NCBI GenBank assembly: GCA_910584575.1
Contig: CAJUBG010000064.1
Coordinates: 1 to 21,097, forward strand
Reading direction: 5' to 3'
DNA length: 21,097 nt
Origin: an uncultured Dorea sp.
GTDB taxonomy: Bacteria > Bacillota > Clostridia > Lachnospirales > Lachnospiraceae
This document shows, piece by piece, positions 1 through 7,781 of this stretch. A program made the position numbers and the translations under genes. The notes beneath the pieces are model-generated. The model was not told where the DNA came from. It was given only the letters and a program-made list of their open reading frames with translations, and ran no database searches. How positions within the stretch are numbered: position 1 is the first letter of the stretch; each line of letters starts with the position of its first letter.

Positions 1-48
1 CAGGAATCCCTGAAATTTGTCTGCCCTCAGTCTCCTTGCGGTTTCCAT
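1..48 (-). CDS. Possible partial response-regulator (receiver) fragment running off the left edge
   Basis: Reading leftwards from an ATG at 48-46, 16 codons stay open to the window edge and encode METARRLRADKFQGFL. The in-frame codons just before the ATG (lying after a TAA) read DPDG. The string DGMETARRLR resembles the segment after the phospho-acceptor loop of receiver domains, especially in LytTR-type regulators. A GGGAG about 11 nt before the ATG could serve as an RBS. The upstream part of a receiver is not in this frame, so this is either a decayed fragment or a chance match at the start of another gene. Only the sequence to the left of the window can decide. Confidence 0.3.
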   Translation of the reverse strand, partial: METARRLRADKFQGFL

Positions 49-149
49 GCCGTCCGGATCTCCCTGTTCTTTTTACGTAAAAAATCGTAGACCTCCTCGT
101 ACACAATAGTCAATGGTAAAATCAAAAAATTTTCCATTACTTTAGACAT

Positions 150-178
150 ATTATAGTCTTCCTGAAACACCAAAACAA
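150..178 (-). promoter_or_regulatory. Sigma-A-type promoter reading toward the left edge
   Basis: On the minus strand TTGTTT (178-173) is followed after 17 nt by a perfect TATAAT (155-150). Transcription would start near 143 and run off the left end of the window, so it should serve whatever lies there. A 40-codon ORF (149-27) begins right at the -10 box and so cannot be translated from its first ATG on this transcript. Confidence 0.45.
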
Positions 179-184
179 TGGAAT

Positions 185-223
185 TGCTGTGAAATGCTTT
201 CTAAATGCTGTGGAATGTGCTGT
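185..223. repeat. Short direct repeats, TGCTGTG(A/G)AATG
   Basis: TGCTGTGAAATG at 185-196 recurs as TGCTGTGGAATG at 206-217, exactly 21 bp (about two helical turns) away, and a third partial copy TGCTGT sits at 218-223. The block lies just upstream of the minus-strand promoter at 150-178. It could be a regulator binding site or chance in a simple-sequence region. The rest of 224-379 is AT-rich and shows nothing else I can support. Confidence 0.4.
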
Positions 224-379
224 CTTTCAGCCTTTGGCTTCACAATTACTCCAACGCCGCATCTATCGAAATTATTTATCCTTATTTATTTCAATTACAA
301 CTCTAAACTTTAATTTTATTTTACAAAAATAATCTCGAAAAAAATCACAAAATTTTTCAAACAAATTATCCGGAAACTC

Positions 380-414
380 TTTACTCTTTCTCCAATGAAT
401 GATATCTTTATACT
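380..414 (+). promoter_or_regulatory. Candidate promoter for the 82-aa gene
   Basis: The best -10 match is TATACT (409-414). No good -35 lies 17 nt before it. An alternative pairing is TTTACT (380-385), 17 nt, TATCTT (403-408). Neither is a strong match, so the exact elements are uncertain, but a promoter must lie in this AT-rich gap for the isolated gene that starts at 446. Confidence 0.3.
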
Positions 415-445
415 GTAAACTAATAATTTATGGAGGTCGTTTAAA

Positions 446-694
446 ATGGCGAGAAGAAAGGTAGAAGAAAAAAATTATCCGGAATTAATTGAAATGGCAG
501 AGGAAAGAATCGAAGCATTATCTGCAGAACTGAAGCAGGAAAAAGCGAACCTCAAACAATTAAAAAAAGACCAGGTTCGTTATGATGCTATGGTTGAAAA
601 GCAACGAAAACAGGCTGAGGTTCAGAAGGCTGCTGAGCTGCTTGTTGCATCCGGAAAAAGCCTGGAAGAAATCGAAGAATTTCTTGCAAATTAG
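446..694 (+). CDS. Small coiled-coil protein of unknown function (82 aa)
   Basis: I do not recognise a named family with confidence. The product is highly charged. Residues about 12-62 are rich in Glu, Lys, Leu and Ala and should form a long helical coiled coil. A short C-terminal segment follows (about 63-82, ending SLEEIEEFLAN) that resembles a helical hairpin. This layout, a coiled coil plus a short EE-x-x-FL tail, recalls the DUF4315 type of small clostridial proteins, but that is only a resemblance. There is no signal peptide or membrane segment, so it is probably cytoplasmic. The start is supported by GGAGG at 432-436, 9 nt before the ATG. It stands alone, transcribed away from the left edge and convergent with gdhA, and ends at its own hairpin terminator. 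Confidence 0.8.
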   Translation: MARRKVEEKNYPELIEMAEERIEALSAELKQEKANLKQLKKDQVRYDAMVEKQRKQAEVQKAAELLVASGKSLEEIEEFLAN

Positions 695-768
695 TATCAC
701 CTATCTACGTAGGACGAAGCTCAGAAAGAATTGCCGACGGCACATTTTTCGAGCGCTAAACTATCAAT

Positions 769-805
769 AAGCCTGCCTTTAATTAGACCAATCAGGCAGG
801 CTTTT
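769..805 (+). terminator. Intrinsic terminator of the 82-aa gene
   Basis: AAGCCTGCCT (769-778) pairs perfectly with AGGCAGGCTT (794-803) around a 15-nt loop, and TTTT follows the GC-rich stem (802-805). It lies 75 bp after the stop codon of the plus-strand gene. Confidence 0.8.
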
Positions 806-832
806 CAAAATTATAATATACAAAGCAAATCA

Positions 833-869
833 AATACCCCGCAGATTTAAAAATTTAAAACCTGCGAGG
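833..869 (-). terminator. Probable gdhA terminator
   Basis: On the minus strand CCTCGCAG (869-862) pairs with CTGCGGGG (844-837), with one G-U pair, and the stem extends through GTTT/AAAT to about 12 bp. The tail TATTTGATTTG is only moderately U-rich. It sits 14 bp past the gdhA stop codon. Confidence 0.6.
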
Positions 870-882
870 CACATCACATTAC

Positions 883-2217
883 TTATACAATTCCCTGAGC
901 CGTCATCGCATCAACAACCTTCTCAAATCCCGCGATATTCGCTCCTGCCACATAGTTTCCTTCCATACCATAACGCTTCGCAGCATCAACCATATTGTGG
1001 CAAATCTTCACCATAATTCCTTTAAGCTTCGCATCCACTTCCTCAAACGTCCAGCTCAGTCTCTCGCTGTTCTGAGACATCTCAAGGGCAGACGTAGCCA
1101 CACCGCCGGCATTAGCCGCTTTACCCGGCGCAAACAGCACTCCGTTGGCCTGCAAGTACTCCGTTGCCTCCATAGTTGTAGGCATGTTAGCGCCCTCGGC
1201 AACAGCCATACATCCATTCTCTACCAACAGCTTCGCATCCTCCAGATGAAGCTCATTCTGCGTCGCACACGGAAGCGCAACATCAACCTTCACAGACCAT
1301 ACGCCGCGGCCCTCGTGGTACTCGGAATTCGGGCGATACTTCTTATACTCTGTCAGCCTTGCACGGTTGACCTCCTTAATCTCCTTAAGAGCCGCTACGT
1401 CAATCCCGTCTGGATCGTATACCCATCCGTTGGAATCACTGGCCGTCACAACCTTCGCGCCCAACTCCTGCGCCTTCTGCGTTGCGTAGATTGCCACATT
1501 TCCGGAACCAGATACCGCAACCGTCTTGCCTGCCAGCTCTTTTCCGTTAAGCCTTAGCATCTCCTCTGTCAGATACAGAAGCCCATAGCCTGTGGCCTCC
1601 GTCCTCGCAAGAGAACCGCCATAGCTTAAGCCCTTTCCGGTCAGCACACCCTCATATAAACCGCGAATCCTCTTATACTGGCCAAACAGATAACCAATCT
1701 CTCTCGCACCCGTTCCGATATCTCCTGCCGGAACATCCGTGTCTGCGCCGATATATTTACAAAGTTCTGTCATAAAACTCTGGCAGAATGCCATTACTTC
1801 CCTGTCTGATTTGCCCTTGGGATCAAAATCAGAACCACCTTTACCTCCGCCGATGGGAAGGCCAGTCAGGGAGTTCTTGAAAATCTGCTCAAATCCCAGG
1901 AACTTGATGATTCCAAGATTCACAGACGGGTGAAGACGAAGTCCTCCCTTGTATGGGCCAATCGCGCTGTTAAACTGCACACGGTAACCTGTATTCACCT
2001 GAACCTGTCCCTTGTCGTCTACCCATGGAACACGGAACTTAATCTGTCTCTCCGGCTCTACCAGTCTCTCAAGCAAGGCATCTTTTCTAAACTTATCTTC
2101 ATTGGCCTCAACCACCACTCTCAATGACTCCAATACTTCCTTTACTGCCTGGTGGAATTCTGGTTCAGCAGGGTTTTTCGCCACTACTTTTTCCAGGACT
2201 TCATCAACATATGACAT
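883..2217 (-). CDS. gdhA: Glutamate dehydrogenase, hexameric, probably NADP-specific
   Basis: This enzyme interconverts 2-oxoglutarate plus ammonia and L-glutamate in the cytoplasm. The 444-aa length is typical of the 50-kDa hexameric class. Visible motifs are the substrate site IGPYKGGLR (87-94), the catalytic-lysine motif PIGGGKGGSDFDPKGKSD (121-138, Lys126), and PAGDIGTG (163-170) with the catalytic Asp166. The Rossmann loop SGSGNVA spans 236-242. The segment ASDSNG after the second beta strand matches NADP-using enzymes rather than the SGPDG type that I recall for clostridial NAD enzymes, so an assimilatory role is inferred. AGGAGG lies 9 nt before the ATG. The gene is monocistronic, bounded upstream by the HPt terminator and downstream by its own hairpin. 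The long plus-strand ORFs over this gene are shadows. Confidence 0.97.
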   Translation of the reverse strand: MSYVDEVLEKVVAKNPAEPEFHQAVKEVLESLRVVVEANEDKFRKDALLERLVEPERQIKFRVPWVDDKGQVQVNTGYRVQFNSAIGPYKGGLRLHPSVNLGIIKFLGFEQIFKNSLTGLPIGGGKGGSDFDPKGKSDREVMAFCQSFMTELCKYIGADTDVPAGDIGTGAREIGYLFGQYKRIRGLYEGVLTGKGLSYGGSLARTEATGYGLLYLTEEMLRLNGKELAGKTVAVSGSGNVAIYATQKAQELGAKVVTASDSNGWVYDPDGIDVAALKEIKEVNRARLTEYKKYRPNSEYHEGRGVWSVKVDVALPCATQNELHLEDAKLLVENGCMAVAEGANMPTTMEATEYLQANGVLFAPGKAANAGGVATSALEMSQNSERLSWTFEEVDAKLKGIMVKICHNMVDAAKRYGMEGNYVAGANIAGFEKVVDAMTAQGIV

Positions 2218-2356
2218 ACCTTTCTACCTCCTAAATATAATTTTCTTTTTTATTTTAAATGTTTTTCGTCCGGAACACAAGGTTTTTTTCACAATTTTTT
2301 TGATTTTCTGCAATTTTACTTTTGTTTTCCTTCATTTCTATACAAAAATTGTTGAT

Positions 2357-2387
2357 TTTATACGAGCTGATTCTGGATTTCATGCAA
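2357..2387 (-). promoter_or_regulatory. Candidate gdhA promoter
   Basis: On the minus strand TTGCAT (2387-2382) is separated by 19 nt from TATAAA (2362-2357). The spacing is long, so confidence is modest. It lies between the terminator of the upstream operon and gdhA and would give a leader of about 130 nt. An inverted repeat AGAGT-GT-ACTCT at 2389-2400, just upstream of the -35, could be an operator. Confidence 0.35.
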
Positions 2388-2424
2388 CAGAGTGTACTCT
2401 AAAATTCATTTTTCTAAAACAATA

Positions 2425-2478
2425 TAAAAAACGCCCGACGTACTGTCCTCCTGCCAAAACAGACAGTACATCAGGCGT
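2425..2478 (-). terminator. Strong terminator of the phosphorelay operon
   Basis: A 17-bp stem is formed on the minus-strand transcript by 2478-2462 and 2447-2431, with a 14-nt loop and a TTTTTT tail. Two positions pair as G-U only when read on the minus strand and would be C-A mismatches on the plus strand, which fixes the direction. It starts 7 bp after the HPt stop codon. Confidence 0.92.
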
Positions 2479-2484
2479 ACCTCA

Positions 2485-2838
2485 TCACGCCAGCTTGCTG
2501 ATACAATCCATCGCAAGCTCATAATCCTTCTTTACCTGATTAAGAAGCGGCTCCACATCCTCTCCATACTCCTGTCCGCCTCTTAAACGGTCCGCCAGCT
2601 CTGCGGACGAATGATAGAGCGCCGTAATCGACAGGTTCTGGCATACGCCCTTCAGCGTATGTGCCGCCCGAAACGCCTCATTCATATCTCCTGCTTCCAT
2701 GGAATTAATCAACAGTTCATAACTCTTATCATTCAACAATTTTAGTACAAACTTCTGGATTCTCTCATCCTTGCGAAGCCTCCCCAAAACATCCTCATAG
2801 TCTGCGCCCATCGCTTCATAACACTCTTTTACAGTCAT
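2485..2838 (-). CDS. Histidine phosphotransfer (HPt) domain protein
   Basis: This 117-aa protein is almost entirely one HPt domain, a four-helix bundle that shuttles phosphate between receiver aspartates. The phospho-acceptor motif AAHTLKGVCQNL spans residues 58-69, with His60 followed by the usual T-L-K-G. No other domain or membrane segment is visible, so it is a free-standing cytoplasmic carrier. GGAGGAG lies 6 nt before the ATG. It is the last gene of a three-gene operon, 34 bp after the response regulator gene and followed by a strong terminator. The hybrid kinase encoded upstream has two receivers but no HPt domain of its own, so this protein is the natural missing link from kinase to response regulator. 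That partner assignment is inferred from context. Confidence 0.93.
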   Translation of the reverse strand: MTVKECYEAMGADYEDVLGRLRKDERIQKFVLKLLNDKSYELLINSMEAGDMNEAFRAAHTLKGVCQNLSITALYHSSAELADRLRGGQEYGEDVEPLLNQVKKDYELAMDCISKLA

Positions 2839-2872
2839 TATGTTCTCCTCCTATCCTTCTTTAATGAACACT

Positions 2873-4900
2873 CTATTTTTGGTAAAAACAATAGTTATTC
2901 CTGCCGCTTCTCTTAACCTCATATAAAGCCTCATCTGCCATATGGAACAAGGTATCATAATTGCCTCCGCAATTCTTCGCACACGCGATTCCCATGCTGA
3001 CACTGATGTTAAACTTCTCATACCTCGTAGTCAACAGACGGAAAATACGCTTCACAGGCGGCTCTATTTCATCCTTATACGGCATGAAAATGAGGAACTC
3101 ATCGCCTCCCATCCTCGCAACGATATCTACCGGCCTGGTGTTGGTTCTCAGCTTATCTGATACGAATTTAAGCACCTCGTCTCCAAACAGATGTCCATAG
3201 GTATCATTCGCCAGTTTAAAATGATCCAAATCAAATATAAGGAGAAGGAACTTCTTTTCTTCATCCTCGTCAAGCCGTGCAATAATCTGGGCTTTCGCCG
3301 CTTTATGGTTCAGAAGCCCTGTCAGGGAATCATGGGCCGCCATTACCTCCAGATGGTTCATTTTCTCCATATCCTCATGGATATCCACAATCTTTCCAAT
3401 AGCGCCCACATACTCCGGCGGCTCCCAACTTCCCCACATGGAACGGGCAATGACCTTACTCCATCTCTCTTGCCCGTTGATGTTTAGCACATACTTTTCC
3501 TCCACAACAGGGTCTTGAGGCGTGGTCTTTTCAAGCCTGTTCAGCAAATGCTCAAAATCATTCTGGGTAAATATGTCCGTACCGAAATAATCCTTGCGGG
3601 GATTCATGATCGTCTCCGGCATATTCAGATAATTCGCCCCCCACTCCGACAAGATCAGCATCTCCGGAGATACAGTATACTCAAACTGAATCTCCTGGGA
3701 CAACTCCGCAAAGAACTGGTATTTGACACGTTCTCTCTCCAGAAGCTTTAATGTGCGGTCTGAGACGTCCAATTCACCCTTCTCCACCATCTTCTCTACT
3801 GCATCCAGGACCTCCTCCTGCATCTTCCTGCCTTCCGAGCGCACCCGCATTTCCTCTTTCAACGCACCTGAAATGTCTCTTAAGCACTCCATAAGAGTCG
3901 GGTTAAACACACCGCACTCGCCGTTCAGAATCATCTCAACGGCCTTGTCATGGGAGTATGCGTCCTTATAGACACGTTTGCTGGTCAGCGCGTCATATAC
4001 ATCCGCCAACGCCACAACCTGCGCCGCAATAGGAATCTCATCCCCCTCCAATCCGTCCGGATATCCTCTCCCATCGAATCTTTCATGATGCCACCGGCAG
4101 ATCTGAAAACCTAACCGAATCAGCGGCTCATTCTCTCGGAAGGGAATATTACTCAATAATCTTGCGCCCTCCGCCGCATGTTCCCGCATGATCTCATATT
4201 CTTCCTCCGTCAGCCTTCCCGGCTTATTCAGCACCTCTGAGGGTATGGAAATCTTACCTATATCGTGAAGCGCCGAGGCGTTGCAGATCAGCGAAATATC
4301 CTCGGTAGAAATACCATACAGGTTCTTCTTGATTAACCACTTTAAAATCAACTCCGTCAACATCCGAATATGTAGTACATGAAGACCACTCTCACCATTA
4401 CGAAATTCCACAATATTTGACAGAATCTCAATCATGAGCTTGTTGTCATTCTCTTTCTCCATGATCTGGTTTGTCACCATATGGGACAACTCTTTCTGTT
4501 TGGTAAAAAGAATGATTGTATTGATTACCCTTCGCCGCACAGTACGTTCGTCAAACGGACGGCTGATATAATCCTGAACACCCAGGTCATAGGCTCGGTC
4601 CACATATGCCGGAACGTTCTCCGCTGATATCATGATAACCGGAACATCCTTGATCCATCCATTTTTATTCATGACTACCAGCGTCTCAAATCCGTCCATA
4701 ACCGGCATCATAATGTCCAGCAGAACCAACGCGATCTCCTGCTCTCTGTCATGCAGGATCGCTGACGCCTCCATACCGTTCTCCGCCTCCAATATCTCAT
4801 ATTCATCAGAAAGCATATCCGACAATAATGAACGGTTAATCTCCGAATCATCAACAATCAAAATCTTTTTCATTTCAAAAATATTCTTCTTTTTACTCAT
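2873..4900 (-). CDS. Response regulator with HD-GYP and GGDEF domains (REC-HD-GYP-PAS-GGDEF)
   Basis: The 675-aa protein has four regions. A receiver spans about 11-130, with Asp17/Asp18, phospho-acceptor Asp62 (LLDIMMP) and Ser92, but Arg114 stands where the near-invariant Lys should be (ISRPF). An HD-GYP phosphodiesterase spans about 150-345, with His174, HD at 212-213, His241, HHE at 271-273 and DGRGYP at 276-281. A PAS-like region spans about 390-510. A diguanylate cyclase domain spans about 515-675, with FDLDHFK, a perfect GGDEF at 598-602, and RPVD at 589-592 as a product-inhibition I-site five residues upstream. Both catalytic domains look intact, so the protein could make and break c-di-GMP (or a related dinucleotide) in the cytoplasm under phosphorelay control. 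GAGG lies about 11 nt before the chosen ATG; Met10 is an alternative start. It lies 48 bp downstream of the kinase gene in the same operon. Confidence 0.94.
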   Translation of the reverse strand: MSKKKNIFEMKKILIVDDSEINRSLLSDMLSDEYEILEAENGMEASAILHDREQEIALVLLDIMMPVMDGFETLVVMNKNGWIKDVPVIMISAENVPAYVDRAYDLGVQDYISRPFDERTVRRRVINTIILFTKQKELSHMVTNQIMEKENDNKLMIEILSNIVEFRNGESGLHVLHIRMLTELILKWLIKKNLYGISTEDISLICNASALHDIGKISIPSEVLNKPGRLTEEEYEIMREHAAEGARLLSNIPFRENEPLIRLGFQICRWHHERFDGRGYPDGLEGDEIPIAAQVVALADVYDALTSKRVYKDAYSHDKAVEMILNGECGVFNPTLMECLRDISGALKEEMRVRSEGRKMQEEVLDAVEKMVEKGELDVSDRTLKLLERERVKYQFFAELSQEIQFEYTVSPEMLILSEWGANYLNMPETIMNPRKDYFGTDIFTQNDFEHLLNRLEKTTPQDPVVEEKYVLNINGQERWSKVIARSMWGSWEPPEYVGAIGKIVDIHEDMEKMNHLEVMAAHDSLTGLLNHKAAKAQIIARLDEDEEKKFLLLIFDLDHFKLANDTYGHLFGDEVLKFVSDKLRTNTRPVDIVARMGGDEFLIFMPYKDEIEPPVKRIFRLLTTRYEKFNISVSMGIACAKNCGGNYDTLFHMADEALYEVKRSGRNNYCFYQK

Positions 4901-4948
4901 CGAAATCTCATCCTCAATCTTCTGACTTCATAATTTTTGATATTATTT

Positions 4949-7489
4949 TTATTTCAGATAGTTTTTTAACAGCTTCATAAGCTTCTGTATGTCGATTGGC
5001 TTCGCCACATGTTCATTCATGCCGCAATCCAGACATTGCTGGATATCCTCTGAAAATGCATCCGCTGTCATGGCAATAATCGGCAGGTTTGCATCTTCTC
5101 TCTTAAGGGCGCGCAAAGCCTTCGCCGCTTCATAACCGTTCATGACCGGCATACGGATATCCATCAGAACCGCATCATAATAACCTGGCTCGGACTCTTT
5201 AAATTTATCCACACAGATCTGCCCGTTCTCTGCCCAGTCTACCTCAAACCCTGCATCTGTCAGAATCTCATGGGCTATCTCCCAGTTCAGCTCATTATCC
5301 TCCGCCAGCAGAATATGAAGACCTTCAAAATGAATCTTCTCCGTCTCCTTATTTTCCTCCGGTACACCACCCTCCATATATCGGCTGAGTCCCAGATAAA
5401 GATTAGACTTAAATAAAGGTTTCGAGATAAAACCGTGTGCTCCTGCGGCACGCGCTTCGTCCTCGATATCACTCCAGTCATAGGCAGAGATAATCAGAAT
5501 CGGCAGCTCAGTGCCCACAATCTTCCGGATTGCCTTAGTCGTCTCCAGCCCGTTCATCCCCGGCATCTTCCAATCTAAGAGCACAACATCATAAGCCGTA
5601 TGCTTTCTATAATGCTCCTCAACCATCCGAACAGCATTCTCTCCACTCATCGCCCACTCTGCATCCACACCGATCTCCTGCAATGCGGAGGTCGCGCTGC
5701 GGCACAGATCCTCATTGTTATCCACCACCAGCAGACGCCACGGTGGAAGCACCATATCCATTTCTTCAATGGTCGCCTTCTCAAAATCAATCACGATATG
5801 GAACTCGCTGCCCACACCCTGTTCGCTCTCAACCTCGATGGTACCTCCCATCATATCCACAATCACCTTGGTAATTGACATGCCAAGGCCGGTTCCCTCA
5901 ATCTTCTGTACCTTAGAGTCCTCTCTGGAAAACGTGTCAAATATCTTCTTTTGGAACTCAGGCGACATTCCGATTCCCGTATCCTTCACCCTGAAATGGC
6001 AGCGTACATGGTTGCTTCCCAGAGGGGAATCCTCCTGGGCCAAATATACATTAATTCTGCCGTCTGTCGGCGTAAATTTAATCGCATTGGACAGCAGGTT
6101 AAGAAGTATCTGGTTCAGACGCACACTGTCGCAGTATACATTCTCTGCCTGGATATCCCGTATAAAGATATCAAAATGCTGCCCTCTCTCCCGAATCTGG
6201 GGCTGCACGATATTCACGATACTCTCCATGGTCTCCCTTAAGGAAAGAGCATCAATATTCAGAGACAGCTTCCCACTCTCAATCTTGGACATATCCAAAA
6301 CGTCATTGATTAATCCCAACAAATGCCTGCTTGAAAGGCCGATTTTTTTTAAGCAGTCCCGAACCCGTACAGGATCCTCCACATTTGACAGGGCGATTGC
6401 CGTCATTCCTACAATTCCGTTCATAGGTGTCCTGATGTCATGGCTCATGCTGGATAAAAACTCGCTCTTTGCCTGGCTTGCCCGAAACGCCTTCTTCTCC
6501 GCCTTCTCAAGCTCACGCAACTGCTGCTGTGACAGTCTGTAATACCAGATAAATATAATTGCCAATGCAAGCAATATGACACCGCATGCCGCCAGCACTG
6601 TAACCTGCTGTACACGGTTCAGCTTCATGATTACTCCATCAAGAACACCGTAAGGCATGACGGATACCAGATACCAGTCAGAGCCTTCAAGGGGAGCCGC
6701 ATACATATGCTGGTGAACTCCCGTTTTATCAATCGTCAACGCAGAATAATTCCCGCCCTCCTCAATAGAGCTCTTGAACTGCTTCACATATTCCTTTGGG
6801 CTTTCCTGGCTCTCATCCGAAACAGTCTCCTCAATACGGTTGAAATAGTTCTCACGGAACGCATTACCCGAACGCACCACAAATTCTCCGTCCTTGCGGA
6901 TAATATGAGAATAGACCATGGTGCCGTCTCCCTCCAGGACAAGGGCATTCTCCAGATATTCCATAGGAATACCCGCAACCACTACATCACTAACACCGCC
7001 GTCCCCCATCGGGTACGACGCATCCACAACCATCAAAAGCAGCTTCATTCCACTTTCACTGAATCCGCTTGTAATAACCTTTTCTTTTATATTCAGGGTG
7101 TCTTGAAATTCTTCTTCGCTAAGGAATTCCACTTCTTCGCCGTAAACCGTCTCATGTCCCCCATCCTTCCGGTACATACCAAAATGGACAAACTCCCGAA
7201 CCTCAGCACTTAAGTGCAAATCGTCAAGCATCTCCTCCCCATAAACAGCCTCCTGGGGCGGCGTACGCTTGATTACGGCCTTCACCCTGGAAATCTGGAG
7301 ATCTATTACAGCATTAAACTTCTGCTGTAACTGGACGCTCATCTCGGACATGTAAAGCTTACCAACCTCGTTGATCGCATCATAACTCTTTTGGCCCATC
7401 GCCGAGCCAAGCCAAAGAAAAATAACAATACACAGTACCACCAGACCGCACACACTGCTTATCAGAAACTTTTTTGTCTTTTTAAACAT
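4949..7489 (-). CDS. Membrane hybrid sensor histidine kinase with two receiver domains
   Basis: Residues about 8-30 and 296-317 are membrane segments enclosing a roughly 265-residue extracellular region. Its size and its membrane-proximal end (YAAPLEGSDWYLVSVMP) suit a double-Cache ligand sensor. The cytoplasmic part has a HisKA domain with His350 (MSHDIRTPMNG), then the ATPase domain with N-box Asn468, DTGIGM (503-508) and GTGLGM (532-537). Receiver 1 spans about 583-705 (Asp639, Lys690) and receiver 2 about 723-845 (Glu730/Asp731, Asp777, Lys830). Receiver 1 reads VVDNN where VVDDN is usual, so one Mg-binding acid is replaced by Asn591. There is no HPt domain; one is encoded two genes downstream. 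It is the first gene of the operon, with a promoter at 7660-7688 and a leader of about 160 nt. The ligand is unknown. Confidence 0.95.
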   Translation of the reverse strand: MFKKTKKFLISSVCGLVVLCIVIFLWLGSAMGQKSYDAINEVGKLYMSEMSVQLQQKFNAVIDLQISRVKAVIKRTPPQEAVYGEEMLDDLHLSAEVREFVHFGMYRKDGGHETVYGEEVEFLSEEEFQDTLNIKEKVITSGFSESGMKLLLMVVDASYPMGDGGVSDVVVAGIPMEYLENALVLEGDGTMVYSHIIRKDGEFVVRSGNAFRENYFNRIEETVSDESQESPKEYVKQFKSSIEEGGNYSALTIDKTGVHQHMYAAPLEGSDWYLVSVMPYGVLDGVIMKLNRVQQVTVLAACGVILLALAIIFIWYYRLSQQQLRELEKAEKKAFRASQAKSEFLSSMSHDIRTPMNGIVGMTAIALSNVEDPVRVRDCLKKIGLSSRHLLGLINDVLDMSKIESGKLSLNIDALSLRETMESIVNIVQPQIRERGQHFDIFIRDIQAENVYCDSVRLNQILLNLLSNAIKFTPTDGRINVYLAQEDSPLGSNHVRCHFRVKDTGIGMSPEFQKKIFDTFSREDSKVQKIEGTGLGMSITKVIVDMMGGTIEVESEQGVGSEFHIVIDFEKATIEEMDMVLPPWRLLVVDNNEDLCRSATSALQEIGVDAEWAMSGENAVRMVEEHYRKHTAYDVVLLDWKMPGMNGLETTKAIRKIVGTELPILIISAYDWSDIEDEARAAGAHGFISKPLFKSNLYLGLSRYMEGGVPEENKETEKIHFEGLHILLAEDNELNWEIAHEILTDAGFEVDWAENGQICVDKFKESEPGYYDAVLMDIRMPVMNGYEAAKALRALKREDANLPIIAMTADAFSEDIQQCLDCGMNEHVAKPIDIQKLMKLLKNYLK

Positions 7490-7525
7490 GCTTCATATCC
7501 CTCTACTTAGTTCCTATATTCTGCG

Positions 7526-7594
7526 GCAGTCCGCATTTTCCGGACTTTGCCATGCAATATTTCATCATACAAGCATCTTAATGGACAAAGTCCA
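7526..7594 (-). promoter_or_regulatory. Kinase-operon leader with potentially competing hairpins
   Basis: The minus-strand leader contains TGGAC-TTT-GTCCA (7594-7582). It also holds a hairpin in which CAAAGTCCG (7549-7541) and its neighbours fold on CGGACT (7533-7528), flanked by GGC and GCC. GGACTTTG of the first element is also the exact complement of CAAAGTCC in the second, so the two local hairpins and one long-range pairing exclude each other. It could be a switch or chance. It does not match a c-di-GMP riboswitch that I can recognise. Confidence 0.35.
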
Positions 7595-7659
7595 CCTATC
7601 CGAAAGACATATATTACGCTACACCCTTCGGGTATAAATATCTGCATCTTACCAAATTT

Positions 7660-7688
7660 ATTATAAACAATCCTATCTGTGAAATCAA
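7660..7688 (-). promoter_or_regulatory. Promoter of the phosphorelay operon
   Basis: On the minus strand TTGATT (7688-7683), a 17-nt spacer and a perfect TATAAT (7665-7660). Transcription should start near 7652, about 163 nt before the kinase start codon. It is the only clear promoter for the three-gene operon. Confidence 0.75.
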
Positions 7689-7781
7689 TTCATTTCTGAA
7701 ATTTCTCTGTTTCTTATCTATTTCTTATGTTTTTCCTCTGGTTAAGCCTCCACAATTCGTCACCATTATTTTAAAATGTGA

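Noticed and set aside
27..149. 40-codon ORF on the minus strand starting MSKVMENF
   Set aside because: A TATAAT promoter abuts its ATG, so the transcript would start inside the ORF, and the apparent RBS is in the promoter spacer.
997..1557. 186-codon plus-strand ORF over gdhA
   Set aside because: It is antisense to a clear enzyme, has no RBS and no family-like sequence; it is a shadow of gdhA codon use.
5715..6542. 275-codon plus-strand ORF over the hybrid kinase
   Set aside because: It is antisense to well-conserved kinase motifs, and no RBS or promoter is visible.
7490..7652. c-di-GMP riboswitch in the leader of the c-di-GMP operon
   Set aside because: I looked for the class I core and conserved loops and did not find them; only generic hairpins are present.
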